From positions 1 to 56,236 of the forward strand of contig OMUH01000049.1 in the NCBI GenBank assembly GCA_900314195.1: a stretch of DNA of 56,236 bases. Reading direction: 5' to 3'. This stretch comes from an uncultured Prevotella sp. (GTDB lineage Bacteria > Bacteroidota > Bacteroidia > Bacteroidales > Bacteroidaceae). Below the pieces are notes generated by a model, which was not told the DNA's origin, did no database searches, and worked only from the letters and a program-made list of their open reading frames with translations. Made by a program: the position numbers and the translations under genes. Positions 26,607 to 35,275 of the stretch are shown piece by piece. How positions within the stretch are numbered: the stretch's first letter is position 1; each line of letters begins with the position of its first letter.

Positions 26607-28160
26607 TCACTCTGTTTTCCAGTCGCTGATATTGCGTGTTTCCGAGTCGAAGCTGACGCCGACCTTCGTCACCGGACAGCCGCAGGATGAGAATGCCGAC
26701 GCATAGTCCTTGAGGTCTATCTGCGACATGGCAGCACCGGCAGAGGCGTCAAGCTTTATCTCTATCACATACAGATGCTTCATGAAAGCCATCACTATGT
26801 CGACCCTGCCGCGGGGCGTGTGCACCTCTACGTCGGCCCACGCGCCGAGCAGCTTGAATATTATGCACAGCACCTGCTGGTAATGCCCTTCATAGTTTGT
26901 ATTGTCGGTATACGGCACAGAGGCAAGAAACGTCTGAAGGTTCCTGAACATGCCGGATATGTCGCCTTTGTAAAGCGCGCGCGCCATGTCTACCACTGTT
27001 ACGTTCACCCGGCGGGTGTCTGGATTGACGTAATAGGGGATGAACGATTTCATCAGTCCAAGCTCCACCTCGCGGTTCGGTATGTCGAGGGTGTACATGC
27101 CGAACATGCCGTCATAGTCTTTTATCGTCAGATAGCCGCTCTGATAAAGCAGCGGGATTATGTTTGTCATAGTCTCTGTGGGCGCGTCGAAGTCTGACTC
27201 CTGGGCCTCCATCTTTCCGAACTGCGTAGGCAGGAAATCGAAATGCCGCATCATCTCAAGCAGATATGTCGGTGTGCCAGTAGAAAACCAGTAGGCTTTT
27301 ATGCTCTTTGCCGAGAAGGCATTCAGCAGACTGAATGGGTTGAAGATGTCAGGTGACGGCCACGTGAAGTGATAGCCGTCGTAATAACGGGTCAGCTCGC
27401 TGACCACTTCGTCATGCGACTTGCCGAGGGCTGCGGCAAGCATGTCCGTGTCGGCAGACATCTGCTCATTCAGCTCCTCTTTCGTTATTCCGCAGATGGC
27501 GGCATACTCCGGACGCATGCTGATGTTCTGTATGTTGTTCAGCTCTGAGAAGATGCTCAGCTGCGAGAACTTCGTTATGCCGGTGAGGAACACGAAGCGG
27601 AGGTTTGGCTCATTGAGCTTCAGCGGACTGTAAAAGTTGCGCAGCTCATTGCGCAGCTCGTCCAAGGCATCCTCACGGTGCACCACGTCAAGGAGCGGAG
27701 CATCATACTCGTCTATCAGAACCACAGCCTGGCGCCCAGACTTCTCACAGGCCGTCTGAATGAGATTCGACAGACGATCTGATGCATCTTTTGCCGGCGA
27801 AGCAATACCGTATTGTTTTTCTATATTGCTTAAAATAGTATCAAGGTATCTTTTAAGACGGTCCTTTTCTGTAAATTTTGCGCCGCTGAGGTCCAGGTGT
27901 ATAACCGGATACTCCATCCAGTCATGTTCAAGCCTTTCTATGGCAAGTCCCTTGAACAGGTCTTTACGTCCGGCAAAATAACTATGAAGCGTTGACGTCA
28001 GCAGTGATTTTCCGAAACGGCGCGGACGGCTCAGAAAAAAATATTTACCGTTTTCATGAGCCAAACGGTAAATGTATTCCGTTTTGTCAATATACATATA
28101 ATTGTTATTGACTATCTCAGAAAAAGTCTGTATGCCGATAGGATAACGTCTTGATGCCAT
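26607..28160 (-). CDS. AAA-ATPase-like / PD-(D/E)XK nuclease family protein (DUF1703), copy 2
   Basis: Identical at protein level to the gene at 24929-26482, including the P-loop (K51/S52), Walker B (D150/E151) and nuclease residues (D454, E467, K469). It is the upstream copy in transcription order. Its own upstream 123 bp are also duplicated, so both copies should have the same promoter. Its start lies about 125 bp from the GC-rich dispersed element (28287-28328) that opens the candidate origin region, so the duplication ends exactly at the border of that region. Confidence 0.88.
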   Translation of the reverse strand: MASRRYPIGIQTFSEIVNNNYMYIDKTEYIYRLAHENGKYFFLSRPRRFGKSLLTSTLHSYFAGRKDLFKGLAIERLEHDWMEYPVIHLDLSGAKFTEKDRLKRYLDTILSNIEKQYGIASPAKDASDRLSNLIQTACEKSGRQAVVLIDEYDAPLLDVVHREDALDELRNELRNFYSPLKLNEPNLRFVFLTGITKFSQLSIFSELNNIQNISMRPEYAAICGITKEELNEQMSADTDMLAAALGKSHDEVVSELTRYYDGYHFTWPSPDIFNPFSLLNAFSAKSIKAYWFSTGTPTYLLEMMRHFDFLPTQFGKMEAQESDFDAPTETMTNIIPLLYQSGYLTIKDYDGMFGMYTLDIPNREVELGLMKSFIPYYVNPDTRRVNVTVVDMARALYKGDISGMFRNLQTFLASVPYTDNTNYEGHYQQVLCIIFKLLGAWADVEVHTPRGRVDIVMAFMKHLYVIEIKLDASAGAAMSQIDLKDYASAFSSCGCPVTKVGVSFDSETRNISDWKTE

Positions 28161-28286
28161 ATATTTTCAAATGATTTATGTCGTGAATACCATTCATTTA
28201 CAAAAATAACACTTTTGCTCAAAACTAAAAAGTGAACCTGTATTATTTTCAAAAATTCAAATCCGCATAGTTTCTGCAAGAAATTG

Positions 28287-28328
28287 CCAACGTGCAGGGC
28301 ACAGCCCTTGTGGCCGTACGCAAGCTGC
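28287..28328 (-). repeat. GC-rich dispersed element, copy b
   Basis: On the minus strand it reads GCAGCTTGCGTACGGCCACA then AGGGCTGTGCCCTGCACGTTGG. Compared with copy a (3091-3134) the hairpin AGGGT-CGC-ACCCT became AGGGC-TGT-GCCCT, a compensated change that keeps the stem. Confidence 0.8.
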
Positions 28329-28425
28329 GCGCAGCAATAACATTGCATATGAAAACTAAACGCACATTAATAATACACATCTACATATACACATAAACAT
28401 AAAAAACATAAGGGAATTTTTTTAA

Positions 28426-28463
28426 GATTGCGGAAGGCCACAAGGCCGCCCCCCCGCACGTGT
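28426..28463 (+). repeat. GC-rich dispersed element, copy c (diverged)
   Basis: ATTGCGGAAGGCCACAAGG then a C-rich run and GCACGTG. It shares the TTTTTAAGATTGCGGA-type left border with copy e at 38900 but the internal hairpin is degraded. Confidence 0.6.
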
Positions 28464-29020
28464 ATATGAATATCAGCTGATTATCAAACAGAGCAATCAA
28501 TTAAACCCTGACAGCCCCCGGGAAGGCTCCATTATACATATTTTAGAAATTTTCTTACAGTTCAATTTTCAAAAACAGCAGAAAAACGAACTGCCCAAGG
28601 GTTGGCCGTGTAGAACGGCATTCTCGCATCAACTATAACATATTAACAATCAGTCGATTGTAATTTTATTACAAAAACAAAGCTTTAAAAATGGCTTATT
28701 TTGTAATAAAACAAGAAAAATAAAGCACTCGTTTACGACATCTAAAGCAATGCTTTGGAAAATTATCTCACAGCTACAGAAATTTATCTCACTGCTTTAT
28801 GAGCATTAATGGTGTAAGACACCGGAAAAAGATAGATTTATGCACATTATATGCAAATGAGATAAATTTTCAGCGAATGAAACAAAAATTTTCTGAGGCT
28901 GTTTTTTAGTTAATATTCTTTAATTTCTTCAGAATTATCTTTACAATAAATAATAGCTTGAAATGTTTAAAAAAATAACTTCCATAACTTATCCTATTCG
29001 TAATAGAAATAGTTTGTTTG

Positions 29021-29058
29021 TGTACACATGCAGGGAATGACCCTTGTGGCCGTCCGCG
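29021..29058 (-). repeat. GC-rich dispersed element, copy d
   Basis: On the minus strand CGCGGACGGCCACAAGGG then TCATTCCCTGCATGTGTACA. It is preceded (28960-28984) by AATGTTTAAAAAAATAACTT, the same left border seen at copy f (38975-38996), so the two share an extended element of roughly 90 bp. Confidence 0.75.
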
Positions 29059-29868
29059 TCTTATAAAATAATCTTGCTGCATGGCTTGCCTGCTGACGGA
29101 TGCACTAAGGCCAAAAGTTATCAACATTATTACGTCAACTTTAACGAATAAAACAATCTGCAATGTTGATAACTTATGACTTTTAATGTTGAAAACAAAG
29201 GAAAACTTGTTTATAACATCAATAAAATATGTGGATAAACATAAGGTTATACTGTCAAAACAAGAAAAAAAGAATAAAATAGCAGGAAAAAATCAATAAA
29301 AGCGTTGGAAAAACTCTGTTATCTGAGTTCATTAAATCAAATAAATGTTGATAAACTATAGCCAAACTGTTGATAACATTTTAAAACATGTTGATAACAC
29401 AGTTAATAACTCAAAAATGGAATAAGAAACGATTTATTTTATCAAGAAATAGTTGATATGTTGATAAACATTATGTTTATAACATAAGAAAAAGAATGTT
29501 GATAACACTGAAAAAATGTTGAAAAGTAATTGCAACAATAAGCATAAACTGGCAGAAAATTGTTCATAAACAATGGACAACTTTTTTATATGAAGTGCAA
29601 TAAGTAAAACGCAAAAAAATAACTTTAGCAGGGCACGTATGATATGGTAGTATTACTTTCGGCCGGTCATATATCTTGCTGAAAAATTACTGCTGTTATT
29701 TTTTAAACATTACTAAAGTCATAGTAAAAGGCATTAAGCTTGCAATTTTATCAACACATATATGGATAACTCATACATTTTTTTGATAACACATATGAAT
29801 ATGTTGATAACATTAAAGATATTGTTGAAAACAATCAAAACATGTTTATAACAATGTTGAAAACATGT

Positions 29869-30221
29869 TTAGTTCTTACTGCTGTTGATACACAAAGCGA
29901 TGTCTCTTGAATAAGTTACAAAACCGACAGACTGGCCGAGAATAAGCACTGGGTAAAGGCGGAAACAGGCATAGACAACAATTATTCCGGAGCCTGCAAG
30001 ACTTATTATCCAAAAGCCTGCCGGCAGAACAGACCTGTGCCTGCAATAGGAATAATACCACTGATAAACAAAACTGACAGTAAAAATGAACTGTCGGCAC
30101 AGCGCTGTATGCCTTCACTGAGACATACCCGCTGGCGGTAGCCCAGCTCGGTCTGCAGACGGGTGGTGTCGGCATAGAGGCTCACAGGACACCTTGGCAG
30201 ACACCTCGGTAAAGTTTTCAC
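29869..30221 (-). pseudogene. Composite gene remnant: sugar-epimerase tail joined to LAB_N domain
   Basis: Minus strand. From about 30221 to 30105 one frame reads VSLYADTTRLQTELGYRQRV then CLSEGIQ, closely like the C-terminal end of UDP-glucuronate/NAD epimerases (YADTxxLxxxLGYxPxxxLxEGI). From about 30100 to 29869 a different frame reads RQFIFTVSFVYQWYYSYCRH, RSVLPAGFWIISLAGSGIIV, VYACFRLYPVLILGQSVGFV, TYSRDIALCINSSKN-stop, which matches the lipid-A-biosynthesis N-terminal (LAB_N) domain (FWxLSLAGG ... PVFILGQ ... YxRN). No single frame or start codon spans both. I read it as two decayed genes fused by deletion and shifted in frame. It is GC-richer than its AT-rich surroundings. DnaA-like boxes lie on both sides of it. 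Confidence 0.55.
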
Positions 30222-30562
30222 ATTATATATATGGTAAAGAAACTACTGGAGCTTTGGACGGTTACGATGCATGTGGATAAAGTATATGATAACTTATAAA
30301 AACGTGTTGATAAACAAATAACAACTGTAAAAAATATGTTGACAATATAAACTATATGTGTTTAAAACATGAAAGAAGATATTGAATAATAATCAGTAAA
30401 GTGTTGAAAACATTTGTTACTTTTGTGGATAAAACAGCTATACAGTGTTTATAACTTATTGCATAAAGTATATAACACACTGATATTCAACAATAGAAAT
30501 ATAAACACACAAATTAAGTTATAAACATACAGTTTGCATCATTAAATGAATAAGCATACAGC

Positions 30563-31555
30563 ATGGAACATAACACAGAACATAAAGTTATCAACATATC
30601 AACACATAAAACTTCAAGAAGCTCTCTGTCAGTGCTTTTGCCCACATTCAACTGCCGCTGCACGGAGCTTGTCATGGAACTGCACCGGCAGCTGTCTGAA
30701 TGGCAGGACAGACACAACGGCTTCACCTTCGAGATTATAGTCGGCGACGACGGCTCTGACCGCAGCGACATGATAGCCGGCAACAGAGTGATAGAAACTC
30801 TTCCATGCGTAAGATATATAATAAACAAAAAGAACATAGGGCGTTCGCGGATGCGCAACATGCTTGCCGCAACGGCAAAAAGCGAATGGCTGCTGTTCGT
30901 TGACGGCGACCGCACGCTGAAAAACAACAGCTTCATTGAACGCTATCTTGAAAGCAGCGGAATGGTGGTTGAGGGCAGCGTGGCCGTTGCCGGTACAAAG
31001 AGAGAGTGTGGCGGCAACCTCAGATGGCTGTACGAGAAGGCAGGTGAGAAAGCACTGAAAGAAGACCGTATAGACAGTTCGCAGCAGTTCTGCTCAACAA
31101 ACTTTCTCATCTCGAGGCAGCTGATGCTGGATTTTCCATTTGACAGCCGGTTCACCACATACGGCTATGAGGACGTGATGCTTGGAAAGACACTGACTGA
31201 ACACGGCATAAAAATAGAGCGCACGGACAACCCGATAACGATTTACAGCTTTGAGACAAACCAACAGTTTGTAAGAAAAACAGAAGAAGCTATAAGAACA
31301 CTGTGGCATTTCAGAAAAGAGCTGTGCGGATATTCACATCTGCTCGGTGTTTACAAACGTGTGGATAACTGTGGTGCAAGACCGTTTTTAAGAATTGCTT
31401 ACAGGCTGACTGCTAAACACATTAAGAGTGTGCTCGAAGGCAATAAACCATGTGTTTTTCTGTTTAATATATATAAACTGTTATATATTGTCAGCACAAG
31501 TTATGAACAAAATGTTGATAACTATGTTGAAAACCATGTTGACAAACTGGCTTAG
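30563..31555 (+). CDS. Family 2 glycosyltransferase
   Basis: A 330-residue cytoplasmic or peripheral GT-A enzyme. Donor-binding IIVGDDGSD (about 59-67), the RSRMRNMLAATAKSEWLLFVD segment leading to the DxD-like VDGDR (about 110-115), and the acceptor-side GYEDVMLG (E-D motif, about 210) are intact. Both ends of the gene run into box-like repeats: codons 9-14 overlap TTATCAACA (30588-30596) and the C-terminal YEQNVDNYVENHVDKLA is encoded by TGTTGATAA and TGTTGAAAA copies. A further exact TGTGGATAA lies in frame at 31360-31368 (VDN). It is first of the polysaccharide cluster. Sugar specificity unknown. Confidence 0.82.
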   Translation: MEHNTEHKVINISTHKTSRSSLSVLLPTFNCRCTELVMELHRQLSEWQDRHNGFTFEIIVGDDGSDRSDMIAGNRVIETLPCVRYIINKKNIGRSRMRNMLAATAKSEWLLFVDGDRTLKNNSFIERYLESSGMVVEGSVAVAGTKRECGGNLRWLYEKAGEKALKEDRIDSSQQFCSTNFLISRQLMLDFPFDSRFTTYGYEDVMLGKTLTEHGIKIERTDNPITIYSFETNQQFVRKTEEAIRTLWHFRKELCGYSHLLGVYKRVDNCGARPFLRIAYRLTAKHIKSVLEGNKPCVFLFNIYKLLYIVSTSYEQNVDNYVENHVDKLA

Positions 31556-31653
31556 AAATATTAAAACATATATGCAAAATGTTGAAACAATGTGCGTTTC
31601 AGCTCATGACGTGTTGATAACATGCAATGTTGATGTTGAAAACATGTTGATAA
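31513..31653 (+). other. DnaA-box-like cluster before porZ
   Basis: TGTTGATAA at 31513, 31612 and 31645, with TGTTGAAAA variants between, across the end of the glycosyltransferase gene and the 131-bp gap before porZ. These extend the candidate origin cluster to the right. Confidence 0.6.
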
Positions 31654-31686
31654 ATATTGGCTGGCAATAGAATTATGTAAGGAAAT

Positions 31687-33717
31687 ATGACTGTACTAAA
31701 AATTATCATACTGGCAGTGGCAATGGTTGCGGCAATAACGCTGCGGGCTGCCGGCATAGGACAGTGGAGGGCCTACATGGCCTATCACGACATTCAGGAT
31801 GCCGTGCATGGCGGCAACAACACTATTTACGTGCTGGCAAGCAACGACCTGTATGCCGTGAACACTGCTGACGGCAGTCTGACGACATACGACAAGGTGA
31901 ACGGGCTCAGCGACTGCGGAATTACGCACATAGCATGGAACAGCACGGTCAAAAGACTCGTCATTGTCTACTCTGACTATAACATTGACTTTATGGGCAG
32001 CGACGGAACAGTTACCAACCTCAGCGACTACTACACGGCAGGGGCGACAACGGAGAAAACCGTGAACAGCATTTTCTGCTACGGACGCTATGCCTTTCTG
32101 AGCACGGCATTCGGCATTCTGAAGATTGACGTGTCGAAAATGCTGATTGACGAGGCTTGGAACCTCGGCACGGCTGTGCAGTGGGCAGAGGTGCGCAACG
32201 GACGGATTATTGCCTACAGCCAGGCGGAGGGACAGCTGTCGGCACCGCTGGACGGCGTAAACCTGTCTGACAGGAATGCATGGACACGCACAGGCGGTTA
32301 TGCAGCACAGCAGCCGCGCGAGGAGCATGACGAACTGCTCAAAAAGGCGGAGGAGTATGTGCCGGGCGGACCGAAATACAACACCTTCGGATTCATGAAA
32401 TTCATGTACGGCGCACTGTATACGGCCGGAGGAGGATGGACCTACAACGAGCTTGACAGACCGGGCACCGTGCAGGTGCTCAGAGACGGCAACTGGCAGA
32501 TATATGATGACAGCATACCGGCAAGAACGGGCCGGAGCTATGTTGACGTGGTAACGCTCGACGTTGACCCTGCCGACACGGCGCATGTCATGGCAGGCAG
32601 CAGAACAGGACTGTATGAGTTCCGCTCGGGACAGTTTGTAAAGGCATGGAGCAACGACAACACCGGCGGCGTGCTGAAAACGGCGGCCACGGTGAAAGAC
32701 AACAGCAAGAACTATGTCATTGTGAGCTCTGTGAAATATGACACACGAGGAAACCTGTGGGGCTTCAACAGTATCAGTCCGGACAATGACCCGCTGTTCG
32801 AATACACCGCCGACGGGACATGGCGCTCATTCAGACACTCTGAGCTCATGGCGCTCAGCGACCGTGCACTCGAAAACGTTGAGGACATGACCATCGACAG
32901 CCGCGGACTGCTGTGGTTCGGCAACAACCACTACCGCAGCGGCTTTCTGTACAGCTATGACACTGCCAATGACAGACTTGATGCCTACACGTCGGTTGTC
33001 AACGAAGACGGCACGAGCCTGAACCCCGTTTACATGCAGAGCATTGCCGAAGACCGTGACAACAACATCTGGATAGGCACCGACAAGGGACCTCTGATGC
33101 TGACGGCACAGGAGATTGCATCAGCGGGAAAGGTGTTTGAACAGGTGAAAGTGCCGAGAAACGACGGCACAAACCTCGCCGACTATCTGCTGTCGACGGC
33201 AAATGTCACATGCATTGCCGTTGACGGAGGCGGACGGAAGTGGTTCGGCACAAGCGGCAGCGGAGCTTATCTCATAGCTGAAGACAACATCACCACACTG
33301 GCACACTTCACGCAGGACAGCAGTCCGCTGCTGTCTGACAACGTCGAGAGCATTGCCATAAACCCGAAAACGGGCGAGGTGTTCTTCGGCACGGACAAAG
33401 GACTGTGCTCATACATGAGCGAGGCCTCTGAACCGGCTGAGAGCATGGACAAGAACTCGGTGTGGGCATACCCCAACCCGGTGGAGCCAGGATATGCCGG
33501 ACCGATAACAATAACAGGACTGACATATAATGCCGATGTGAAAATCGTTACCGCATCGGGAGCCCTCGTGGCTGAGGGACAGAGCACAGGCGGCTCGTTC
33601 GTGTGGGACGGCAATGACAGGAAGGGAAAGCGCGTGGCCAGCGGGGTGTACCTCGTCATGACCGCCACCGCCGACGGCAAGAAAGGTGCCGTTTGCAAGA
33701 TAGCTGTGGTGAACTGA
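31687..33717 (+). CDS. porZ: PorZ-like type IX secretion system protein with beta-propellers and C-terminal sorting domain
   Basis: A 676-residue secreted protein with an N-terminal signal segment (about 1-21). It opens GIGQWRAYMAYHDIQDAV and then carries repeated beta-propeller blades (IYVLASNDLYAVN, DIDSRGLLWFGNN-like TIDSRGLLWFG, IAEDRDNNIWIGTDKG, VDGGGRKWFGTSG, NPKTGEVFFGTDKG). The last 85 residues form a type-A sorting-domain-like fold (WAYPNPVEPG ... GVYLVMTATADGKK). This layout matches PorZ of Porphyromonas gingivalis, a surface component of the type IX attachment complex known to bind anionic LPS and work with the sortase PorU. It is enclosed by glycosyltransferase and flippase genes. 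Start chosen at the first ATG with a signal sequence. Confidence 0.82.
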   Translation: MTVLKIIILAVAMVAAITLRAAGIGQWRAYMAYHDIQDAVHGGNNTIYVLASNDLYAVNTADGSLTTYDKVNGLSDCGITHIAWNSTVKRLVIVYSDYNIDFMGSDGTVTNLSDYYTAGATTEKTVNSIFCYGRYAFLSTAFGILKIDVSKMLIDEAWNLGTAVQWAEVRNGRIIAYSQAEGQLSAPLDGVNLSDRNAWTRTGGYAAQQPREEHDELLKKAEEYVPGGPKYNTFGFMKFMYGALYTAGGGWTYNELDRPGTVQVLRDGNWQIYDDSIPARTGRSYVDVVTLDVDPADTAHVMAGSRTGLYEFRSGQFVKAWSNDNTGGVLKTAATVKDNSKNYVIVSSVKYDTRGNLWGFNSISPDNDPLFEYTADGTWRSFRHSELMALSDRALENVEDMTIDSRGLLWFGNNHYRSGFLYSYDTANDRLDAYTSVVNEDGTSLNPVYMQSIAEDRDNNIWIGTDKGPLMLTAQEIASAGKVFEQVKVPRNDGTNLADYLLSTANVTCIAVDGGGRKWFGTSGSGAYLIAEDNITTLAHFTQDSSPLLSDNVESIAINPKTGEVFFGTDKGLCSYMSEASEPAESMDKNSVWAYPNPVEPGYAGPITITGLTYNADVKIVTASGALVAEGQSTGGSFVWDGNDRKGKRVASGVYLVMTATADGKKGAVCKIAVVN

Positions 33718-33766
33718 CTGCTGAAACATTAAAACAAACTACACAGTGACGGTGAGAGAAAAGAAT

Positions 33767-35275
33767 ATGGCTGAGGCGGAAAGCCGCGACAGCTACACAA
33801 GTATCCTGAAATACACGGGGCTGTTCGGCGGCGTGCAAGGACTTGGCATCCTCATGGGCATAGTAAGAAACAAGCTTGTGGCTGTCATCCTCGGTCCTGA
33901 CGGCATGGGGCTCATCTCTCTTTTCAATTCAACGATAAAGCTTGTTTCCGACTCCACGCAGCTCGGACTGCCCATGAGTGCCGTCAAGAGCGTGTCGGAA
34001 GCTGAGGCGGCAGGGCAGCACGAGGCTACGGCACACACCGTGGCTGTGATAAGGACATGGACGCTGCTGACATCGCTGGCCGGCATGGTGCTGTGCATAC
34101 TGCTCAGTCCGCTGCTCAACAAGTGGACATTCTCATGGGGCAACCACACACTGCACTTCGTGATGCTCTCGCCGGTGGTGCTGCTGACTGGAATCACGGC
34201 GGGCGAGACTGCCGTTCTGAAGGGCGCACGGCAGCTGCGCCACCTCGCCGCCATCTCCCTTTACGGCGTGGCGGCAGCACTGCTCTCATCGGCACCGCTG
34301 TACTGGCTGTGGGGACAGAAGGCCATAGTGCCATCACTGGTTCTCATGGCACTGATGCAGGCCGTCATCACCGTGGCCTATTCTTACAGGCTGTTCCCGC
34401 TGCGGGCAGCCGACATAAAGACTACCGCAAGGGAGAGCATGCCCATGGTAAGGCTCGGAACGGCGTTCATGGCCGCAGGCATACTCGGCAGCGGAGCTGA
34501 GTTTCTGATACGCTCGTTTCTGAACAACGCAGGCGACCTGCAGGCTGTAGGACTCTACAACGCCGGATACATGATGACCATGACATACGCCGGACTGGTG
34601 TTCCAGGCCATGGAAACGGATTATTTCCCGCGGCTGTCGGCAGAGAAAAGCCTTGGCACAGAGTTCAACAACACCGTGAACAGGCAGATAGAGGTCACAC
34701 TGCTGCTGATAGCACCGCTGCTCGCCGTGTTCATAACGGCACTGCCCGTGCTTCTGCCGGCCCTCTACAGCGGACGGTTCACGCCGGCTGCTGACATGAT
34801 GCGGCTCACCATACCGGCCATGCTGCTGAGAGCGATAACACTGCCCATTGAATATATTCCGCTGGCAAGAGGAGATTCGAAAAGCTATCTTCTTCTTGAA
34901 ACAATATATGATGTTATGATAGCCCTGCTGGTACCGGCCGGCTTCAGATGGCTCGGACTGACGGGCACCGGAGCGGCACTGGCCACAGCAGCTGTGGTCA
35001 ACACGGTTGTCGTGACGGTATACGCACGTTACAAGTATGGCTTCACGCTGTCGGCAGACGTGGCGAAGGCCATGGCCGCTGAGCTGCCGCTCGGCGTAAT
35101 GGCCGCGGTTATCACCATGACGGCGACTGGATGGACATACTGGCTGCCGGCAACGGCAGTGTGCGCAGTGATAACGGTGCTATCGCTGAAAGTGCTGCAC
35201 AGCAAGACGCATCTATGGAACAAAATGACGCAGCGGCTACGGACAAAGATTAACTACAGGAAAGGAAAGAAATGA
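33767..35275 (+). CDS. Polysaccharide/O-antigen flippase (Wzx-like, MOP superfamily)
   Basis: About 502 residues, 12-14 membrane segments. The N-terminus ILKYTGLFGGVQGLGILMGI and RNKLVAVILGPDGMGLISLF is typical of Wzx-type translocases, and VSEAEA plus the RLGTAFMAAGILGSG mid-region fit the same group. It should flip lipid-linked oligosaccharide units across the inner membrane. I prefer the ATG at 33767 (MAEAESRDSYTS) over a GTG at 33746. The stop overlaps the next glycosyltransferase by 4 bp (ATGA), showing translational coupling. Confidence 0.87.
   Translation: MAEAESRDSYTSILKYTGLFGGVQGLGILMGIVRNKLVAVILGPDGMGLISLFNSTIKLVSDSTQLGLPMSAVKSVSEAEAAGQHEATAHTVAVIRTWTLLTSLAGMVLCILLSPLLNKWTFSWGNHTLHFVMLSPVVLLTGITAGETAVLKGARQLRHLAAISLYGVAAALLSSAPLYWLWGQKAIVPSLVLMALMQAVITVAYSYRLFPLRAADIKTTARESMPMVRLGTAFMAAGILGSGAEFLIRSFLNNAGDLQAVGLYNAGYMMTMTYAGLVFQAMETDYFPRLSAEKSLGTEFNNTVNRQIEVTLLLIAPLLAVFITALPVLLPALYSGRFTPAADMMRLTIPAMLLRAITLPIEYIPLARGDSKSYLLLETIYDVMIALLVPAGFRWLGLTGTGAALATAAVVNTVVVTVYARYKYGFTLSADVAKAMAAELPLGVMAAVITMTATGWTYWLPATAVCAVITVLSLKVLHSKTHLWNKMTQRLRTKINYRKGKK

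Larger units (their letters stand above)
24928..28283. repeat. Perfect tandem duplication, 2 x 1,678 bp
   Basis: Unit 1 is 24928-26605 and unit 2 is 26606-28283. I see no base difference, in either the coding part or the 123-bp upstream part. The match stops at 24927/26605 on the left and after the shared TT (26606-26607 = 28284-28285) on the right, so the junction carries a 2-bp microhomology. Each unit holds one complete gene with its upstream region. The duplication is either very recent, maintained by gene conversion, or an assembly artefact. Confidence 0.95.
28284..30562. other. Candidate chromosomal replication origin (DnaA-box-rich, gene-free region)
   Basis: An AT-rich 2.3-kb region without an intact gene. 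TGTTGATAA occurs at 29164, 29346, 29368, 29389, 29459, 29497, 29802 and 30305, its complement TTATCAACA at 29118, 29748 and 30588 (the last just inside the next gene). The exact E. coli-type box TGTGGATAA (complement of TTATCCACA) is at 29230, 30272 and 30424. That is 14 boxes in 1.5 kb, 11 of them in one orientation; those at 29346, 29368 and 29389 are 21-22 bp apart, two helical turns. Many near-matches (TGTTGAAAA, TGTTTATAA) lie between. Very AT-rich stretches (28881-28975, 29240-29340) could be the unwinding element. Genes point away on both sides. No dnaA gene is in the window, which does not exclude an origin in Bacteroidota. A DnaA-titration locus is the alternative. Confidence 0.6.

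Noticed and set aside
28112..28348. Minus-strand open frame of 78 codons across the duplication border
   Set aside because: It joins the start of the DUF1703 gene in a wrong frame with a GC-rich repeat; no protein-like pattern.
29118..30596. CRISPR array made of TGTTGATAA repeats
   Set aside because: The repeated unit is only 9 bp, spacing is irregular, both orientations occur and no cas gene is present.
31428..31670. Small plus-strand open frame of 80 codons overlapping the GT2 3' end
   Set aside because: Its sequence is mostly box-like repeat DNA and it overlaps a recognised glycosyltransferase in another frame.
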